From an uncultured Maritalea sp. (lineage in GTDB: Bacteria; Pseudomonadota; Alphaproteobacteria; Rhizobiales; Devosiaceae), in assembly GCA_913055925.1 (NCBI GenBank), contig CAJXLH010000088.1, positions 1-9,405 on the forward strand: a stretch of DNA of 9,405 bases, in the 5' to 3' direction. Positions within the stretch are counted from its first letter, which is position 1. Every line of letters begins with the position of its first letter. The notes under the pieces were generated by a model that was not told the DNA's origin, ran no database searches, and saw nothing but the letters and a program-made list of their open reading frames with translations. Both the position numbers and the translations under genes were made by a program. Below, piece by piece: positions 5,955-9,405 of this stretch.

Positions 5955-6221
5955 ATGGCACATAAGAAAGCAGGCGGTTAATCCCGTAACGGTCGTGATT
6001 CAGCTGGTCGTCGTCTCGGCGTGAAGAAGTTTGGTGGCGAAAACGTCGTACCAGGCAATATTCTCGTGCGTCAGCGCGGCACAAAGTGGCACCCAGGTGA
6101 AAATGTTGGCCTTGGTAAGGACCACACTATTTATGCACTCGTAGAAGGCAAAGTTGCGTTTTCAGTACGTCGCAACAATAAGACCTTTGTATCTGTGATG
6201 CCTCAAGAGGCAGCAGAATAA
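5955..6221 (+). pseudogene. rpmA: 50S ribosomal protein L27 gene interrupted by an in-frame stop at codon 9
   Basis: L27 sits at the peptidyl-transferase centre of the 50S subunit, and its N-terminal tail reaches toward the tRNA acceptor ends. The reading frame from ATG 5955 (AGGAG at 5942-5946, 8 bp upstream) gives MAHKKAGG, then TAA at 5979-5981, then SRNGRDSAGRRLGVKKFGG and a normal L27 through to the TAA at 6219-6221. Without the stop the product would be 88 residues, the usual length. The family has Ser at this position (AGGSSRNGRDS), so a single C-to-A change from TCA explains it. Nothing else in the gene is damaged. The next possible in-frame start is GTG 6021, with no Shine-Dalgarno; it would give a 66-residue protein lacking the whole functional tail. 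As L27 is important or essential in bacteria, a sequencing error or very recent mutation is most likely. Identity is certain; functional status is not. Confidence 0.9.
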
Positions 6222-6235
6222 CGGCGGATTAAACT

Positions 6236-6276
6236 AACTTTCCCGCCGGTTCTTCCAAGACCCCGGCGGAAAAGTT
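6236..6276 (+). other. Long hairpin after rpmA without a T tract
   Basis: Left arm 6236-6249 pairs with right arm 6263-6276: 7 GC pairs (CCGCCGG with CCGGCGG), one C/A mismatch, then six more pairs (AACTTT with AAAGTT), around a 13-base loop. No run of T follows, so it is not a classical terminator. It may protect the 3' end of the rplU-rpmA message or act as a processing site, ahead of the true terminator 28 bp downstream. Confidence 0.55.
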
Positions 6277-6303
6277 ACCGCAAAAAGCTTCAAAAGAGTT
6301 TTT

Positions 6304-6337
6304 AAAAGGGGAACTGGGAAAACCGGCTCCCCTTTTT
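6304..6337 (+). terminator. Rho-independent terminator of rplU-rpmA
   Basis: AAAAGGGGA (6304-6312) pairs with TCCCCTTTT (6328-6336) as a 9-bp stem. It is topped by a mismatch and four more pairs (CTGG with CCGG, one G-T) and a GAAAA loop, and it ends in TTTTT. It separates the ribosomal-protein genes from the acetyltransferase-obgE-proB run, whose first start codon is only 17 bp further on. Confidence 0.85.
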
Positions 6338-6354
6338 ACTTTTGGAGTGAACAA

Positions 6355-6915
6355 ATGACTTTCAACACAATCTACAGGGCATTGCCTTTACGGTTTTTGA
6401 CCGACACATTGGAACTTCGGCCAATTGAACTGGCCGACCTCGCAGACCTGGTTCAATTGGCGAACAATAAAAAGCTTTTTGATGTACTTGCGCGCTTGCC
6501 GCACCCTTATACTAGCGAGGACGGACTTTACTTTATTAATGAACATGCCAATGGCGCGGAGGAGCGCGTTTGGGCAATTTGTAACCGCAACGGCCCAATG
6601 ATGGGTGTTGTAGGCATTGCTCGTAACGCAGATGGCCATGGTGAACTCGGTTATTGGCTAGGTGAACAATTTTGGGGCCGCGGCATCGGTTCCCAAGCGA
6701 TTGGTGCGCTGATGGACGAATTCGACATCGCAGCGCCCGAATGCGAGCTTTATGCACGTTGTCTTCAATCAAACTTGGCGTCAAAGGCCCTCTTGGAAAA
6801 AGTGGGTTTTGAGGTGACCGGTGAACAGCATGGTTGCGGCCAGCATGATGCACCGACTTTCACTTTCGAACGCCCTGCCCGCGACAGTTTTTTTGATCAA
6901 GTGGCAGCGGAGTGA
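6355..6915 (+). CDS. GNAT N-acetyltransferase, RimJ/RimL-like (first of three)
   Basis: A 186-residue acetyl-CoA-dependent N-acetyltransferase, presumably cytosolic. The GNAT fold is recognised by the N-terminal strand LELRPIELADLADL (19-32), the LPHPYT motif (48-53), and the central strand GELGYWLGEQFWG (96-108). The acetyl-CoA loop GRGIGSQAI (108-116) follows, with the C-terminal SNLASKALLEKVGFE (139-153), where the N-x-A-S-x-x-L-x-x-x-x-GF pattern is family-typical. The pyrophosphate loop is of the ordinary W-G-R-G-x-G form. GGAG (6344-6347) lies 7 bp before the ATG. The gene begins just after a terminator and its stop overlaps the start of the next acetyltransferase, so the three GNATs form one translationally coupled set. 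Its substrate is unknown. RimJ/RimL relatives modify ribosomal-protein N-termini, and the setting among ribosome genes makes that an attractive but unproven idea. Confidence 0.9.
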   Translation: MTFNTIYRALPLRFLTDTLELRPIELADLADLVQLANNKKLFDVLARLPHPYTSEDGLYFINEHANGAEERVWAICNRNGPMMGVVGIARNADGHGELGYWLGEQFWGRGIGSQAIGALMDEFDIAAPECELYARCLQSNLASKALLEKVGFEVTGEQHGCGQHDAPTFTFERPARDSFFDQVAAE

Positions 6916-7466
6916 TGGTTGAGATCAGCACAAAGAGATTGGATATGCGTCCACCCCAAATGCGGGATTTGGACGCTATCCATACCGTTTTGAGCAACTT
7001 TGAAATTTCAAAGTTTCTGTCGCGTGTGGCACATCCTTTTCCCAAAGAGGATGCGGCGGGTTGGATTGAGAGAAATTCATCGGCCGCAGTTCCAGCAGAT
7101 ACGGCATTTGCCCTGTTCGACAAAACTGGTGGCTTTTGCGGCATGGCCTCGTTCGATTTGGACGAGGAAACTGGCACGCCCGAAATTGGCTATTATCTGG
7201 ATACGCCGTTTTGGGGGCTTGGCCTGATGAGCGAGGCTGTGAGCGCTGCGCTGAAATGGCTTTTCTCAAAAAGCGATGTGCAACTCGTGAATTCGGGGGC
7301 GTATACATTCAACCCAGCCTCCTTGGCTATTCAGTATAAATTGGGCTTTAAGGATATGCGCGAAGAACTCCGAATTTGCGAAGCCCAAGGCGAAGAACTG
7401 CCAATCGTTGTGACCCAACTCCAACGCGAAAACTTCAAACCATTGGAAGACCGTCACGATGCTTGA
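6915..7466 (+). CDS. GNAT N-acetyltransferase, RimJ/RimL-like (second of three)
   Basis: A 183-residue GNAT enzyme clearly related to the next one. The N-terminus has TKRLDMRPPQMRDLDAI (6-22). LSRVAHPFP (35-43) is a conserved block in this trio. The central strand is PEIGYYLDTPFWG (89-101). The acetyl-CoA loop is GLGLMSEAV (101-109), with Met in place of the usual second Gly/Ala, as is common in RimJ/RimL relatives. NPASLAIQYKLGF (133-145) is the C-terminal motif. The start is the ATG at 6915, whose A is the last base of the preceding TGA, giving coupled translation. A GTG one codon earlier (6912) is possible and would add one residue; the GGAG at 6909-6912 overlaps it. The gene overlaps the third GNAT by 8 bp. 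Substrate unknown. Tandem duplication within this operon is the simplest origin. Confidence 0.9.
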   Translation: MVEISTKRLDMRPPQMRDLDAIHTVLSNFEISKFLSRVAHPFPKEDAAGWIERNSSAAVPADTAFALFDKTGGFCGMASFDLDEETGTPEIGYYLDTPFWGLGLMSEAVSAALKWLFSKSDVQLVNSGAYTFNPASLAIQYKLGFKDMREELRICEAQGEELPIVVTQLQRENFKPLEDRHDA

Positions 7467-8001
7467 GCTGAAGACAGAGCGCCTATTGTTGCGGCCGCCA
7501 ATACCTGAAGATGCAGAACGTATGCAGCGCATTCTTGATGACTTTGAGGTCGCCAAGAACCTGTCACGTGTGCCGCATCCTTACCCAGAAAATGGCGCAT
7601 ATGAATATATCGAGCGCATTTCTGGAAATGACACAGCACCCTTTGATCAAAAATTCTCGATCATTGACAAAGATGGACAATATTGTGGCATGACGGGCTA
7701 TGGCCAACAGGGTGAAGTGCCACAACTGGGCTACTATTTGGACCCGTTGCATTGGGGCAAGGGGTATATGACGGAGGCGTGCCGAGCAGTCATTGAATGG
7801 ATGTTTGCGGTGGCGACGCCCGACTATATCAAATCCGGTGTTTTTGAAACCAACGCTGCGTCTTTGGCAATCCAAACCAAACTCGGCTTTAACGAAGTCG
7901 GCAGAAGTCACATGCATTGCCTTGCACAAAACACAGATTTACCGCATATCGATACCCAGCTAAAAAGGGAAGCGTTTATTGCGGCGACCAACGCGCATTA
8001 A
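7459..8001 (+). CDS. GNAT N-acetyltransferase, RimJ/RimL-like (third of three)
   Basis: A 180-residue GNAT enzyme. Block for block it matches the second copy: TERLLLRPPIPEDAERM (6-22), LSRVPHPYP (35-43), LGYYLDPLHWG (90-100), the acetyl-CoA loop GKGYMTEAC (100-108), NAASLAIQTKLGF (132-144), and a closing DTQLKREAF (165-173), comparable to VTQLQRENF in its neighbour. The ATG at 7459 lies inside the end of the second GNAT (8-bp overlap), with GGAAG (7445-7449) 9 bp upstream. obgE starts 21 bp after its stop. The aligned conservation along the whole length supports a recent tandem duplication relative to the more divergent first copy. Predicted cytosolic. The acceptor could be a ribosomal or other protein N-terminus or a small molecule; the sequence does not decide. 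Confidence 0.9.
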   Translation: MLELKTERLLLRPPIPEDAERMQRILDDFEVAKNLSRVPHPYPENGAYEYIERISGNDTAPFDQKFSIIDKDGQYCGMTGYGQQGEVPQLGYYLDPLHWGKGYMTEACRAVIEWMFAVATPDYIKSGVFETNAASLAIQTKLGFNEVGRSHMHCLAQNTDLPHIDTQLKREAFIAATNAH

Positions 8002-8022
8002 AACTGAACGCTTGAGAAAAAA

Positions 8023-9066
8023 ATGAAGTTCCTCGATCAGGCCAAAATCTACGTGAAATCGGGCGCAGGCGGCGCAGGCGCTGTGTCGTTTCGGCGAGAA
8101 AAATATGTCGAGTTTGGCGGCCCTGATGGCGGTAGCGGCGGTAAAGGTGGCGACATAATTGTGCGCTGCGTTGACGGGCTCAACACATTGATCGATTACC
8201 GCTACAAGCAGCATTTTAAAGCGGGTACGGGCACCCATGGCATGGGTCGCCAACGTACTGGCGCTGATGGCAAAGACATCATCCTCAAAGTACCTGTCGG
8301 CACACAGATTTTCGAAGAAGACAATGAAACCTTGATTGCTGATCTGACCGAAATTGGCCAAGAGATCACCTTGCTCGAAGGCGGTAATGGCGGTTTTGGT
8401 AATATGCATTTCAAATCGTCGACCAACCAGTCGCCGCGTCACGCCAACCCGGGCTTGCCATCAGAGGATATGTGGATTTGGCTCCGTCTTAAGCTGATCG
8501 CGGACGCTGGGCTTGTTGGCTTGCCAAACGCTGGTAAATCGACGTTTTTGTCCGCGGTTTCAGCAGCAAAGCCGAAAATTGCCGACTATCCATTTACGAC
8601 GCTTCATCCCAACCTTGGCGTTGTGAAATCGGGTGAACGCGAGTTTGTGCTCGCGGATATTCCGGGCCTTATCGAAGGCGCACACGAAGGTGCTGGTATT
8701 GGCGACAGATTTTTGGGCCATATTGAACGTACCCGCACGATCATCCATTTGGTCGACGGCACCCAGGAAGATGTGGCTGGTGCCTACAAAACTATCCGCG
8801 GTGAGTTGGACGCATATGGCCACGGGCTGGCCGAAAAGCATGAGATATTGGCGCTCAACAAAATTGACACCCTGACCGAAGATGTCTTGGCCGAAAAACT
8901 CGCCGAACTTAAAGAAGCGTCAGGCAAAGACGTGAAGACCATTTCTGCGGTGAGCCATCAAAACGTCCAGGACGTTTTGTTTAGCGCGCAAAGCCAAATT
9001 GACGCTGCTAAGCGCCAAGAAGAATTGGACGCGATGCCTGAAACTGACGAGAAATGGACACCATAG
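8023..9066 (+). CDS. obgE: GTPase Obg/CgtA, 50S subunit assembly factor
   Basis: A 347-residue GTPase that binds the immature 50S subunit and links ribosome assembly to nutrient and stress state. The glycine-rich Obg fold covers about 1-157, with KSGAGGAGAVSFRREKYV (12-29) and GGPDGGSGGKGGDI (32-45). The G domain follows with every motif intact: G1 GLPNAGKS (166-173), G2 around DYPFTT (188-193), G3 DIPG (212-215), G4 NKID (279-282) and G5 SAVS (308-311). The protein stops soon after, ending DEKWTP, as alphaproteobacterial Obg proteins do. The extra C-terminal OCT domain of Firmicutes is absent. A weak GAGA (8014-8017) lies 5 bp before the ATG. The gene is in the usual alphaproteobacterial place between acetyltransferase genes and proB, and is probably co-transcribed with the GNAT genes upstream. 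Confidence 0.98.
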   Translation: MKFLDQAKIYVKSGAGGAGAVSFRREKYVEFGGPDGGSGGKGGDIIVRCVDGLNTLIDYRYKQHFKAGTGTHGMGRQRTGADGKDIILKVPVGTQIFEEDNETLIADLTEIGQEITLLEGGNGGFGNMHFKSSTNQSPRHANPGLPSEDMWIWLRLKLIADAGLVGLPNAGKSTFLSAVSAAKPKIADYPFTTLHPNLGVVKSGEREFVLADIPGLIEGAHEGAGIGDRFLGHIERTRTIIHLVDGTQEDVAGAYKTIRGELDAYGHGLAEKHEILALNKIDTLTEDVLAEKLAELKEASGKDVKTISAVSHQNVQDVLFSAQSQIDAAKRQEELDAMPETDEKWTP

Positions 9067-9070
9067 ACCC

Positions 9071-9405
9071 ATGCGGCATGTGGAGGCTTTCACCCTTTCA
9101 GCGACAAGTTTTAAGCGCCTGACGATTAAGATCGGCTCGGCGCTTTTGGTGGATGCTGCGACGGGCAAGCTACGCGATGATTGGCTAAAAAGCCTCGCCA
9201 ATGACATTGCTGAGATTAAGAAAACTGGCGTTGAGGTGATTATTGTTTCATCTGGCGCCATTTCTTTAGGGCGACGGATCCTCGGGCTCACGGCCGAAAA
9301 CCTATCACTTGACCAAAGCCAAGCCGCCGCATCTGTTGGACAAATTGCACTGTCGCAAGCCTATCGCGATGCATTGGGCGCGCATGATGTGGTGACGGGC
9401 CAGAT
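9071..9405 (+). CDS. proB: Glutamate 5-kinase, N-terminal part (runs off the window)
   Basis: The first 111 codons of glutamate 5-kinase, which phosphorylates glutamate in the first step of proline synthesis. The amino-acid kinase nucleotide-binding start is KRLTIKIGSALLVD (15-28). VIIVSSGAISLGRR (56-69) is the glycine-containing substrate/phosphate loop, followed by SQAAASVGQ (83-91), a strongly conserved ProB stretch. The ATG at 9071 is 4 bp after the obgE stop, so translation is likely coupled. A GTG at 9080 is a less likely alternative, because no good Shine-Dalgarno favours either. The C-terminal kinase part and PUA domain, if present, lie outside the window. Placement directly after obgE is the usual alphaproteobacterial order, normally followed by proA. 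Confidence 0.96.
   Translation, partial: MRHVEAFTLSATSFKRLTIKIGSALLVDAATGKLRDDWLKSLANDIAEIKKTGVEVIIVSSGAISLGRRILGLTAENLSLDQSQAAASVGQIALSQAYRDALGAHDVVTGQ

Noticed and set aside
7960..8442. 160-codon minus-strand open frame opposite obgE
   Set aside because: It is antisense to the intact glycine-rich Obg domain, whose codon pattern creates long reverse frames. No independent support.
1..9405. Possible defence island, mobile element or CRISPR locus
   Set aside because: No transposase, integrase, spaced direct repeats, toxin-antitoxin pair or abrupt composition change was seen. Gene content is conserved chromosomal.

Overview
The window looks like ordinary chromosomal DNA of an alphaproteobacterium, probably Hyphomicrobiales (Rhizobiales) or a close relative. 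The main evidence is the block rplU - rpmA - acetyltransferases - obgE - proB. Supporting signs are an L21 with a helix-hairpin-helix C-terminal extension, a short-tailed Obg ending in EKW-P, and a ProB starting 4 bp after obgE. Base composition appears moderate, near 50% GC by eye, which would fit marine genera such as Maritalea or Cohaesibacter better than high-GC rhizobia. The genus is a guess. No CRISPR array, insertion sequence, phage gene, tRNA or rRNA was seen.

Layout. (1) 1-2654, + strand: the end of an oligo/dipeptide ABC permease (DppB/OppB type), its overlapping partner permease (DppC/OppC type), a strong terminator, then an intact M20 metallopeptidase that may cleave imported peptides. 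(2) 2675-4683: a minus-strand SbtA-like (sodium-dependent bicarbonate transporter family) permease, divergent from an OxyR-like LysR regulator that lacks the redox cysteines. An AT-rich palindrome lies between them. (3) 4692-5004: a hairpin terminator shared by two converging genes and a small minus-strand two-helix membrane protein (PGPGW-like). (4) 5005-5336: no gene, but a plausible sigma-70 promoter and a structured leader for rplU. (5) 5337-9405, + strand: rplU, rpmA, a double hairpin/terminator, three overlapping RimJ/RimL-like GNAT acetyltransferases, obgE and the start of proB.

How the genes work together. Region 1 is peptide uptake and hydrolysis. Region 2 looks like a regulator-transporter pair for inorganic carbon or a related anion. 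Region 5 is a large-subunit ribosome cluster: L21 and L27 are 50S proteins, Obg is a 50S assembly GTPase, and the GNATs belong to a superfamily that includes ribosomal-protein acetylases. ProB starts proline synthesis.

The most notable observation is that rpmA (L27) has an in-frame TAA at codon 9, where the family has serine. The rest of the gene is intact. This is either a sequence error or a real nonsense mutation in a gene normally needed for good growth. I found no clear undescribed multi-gene system here.
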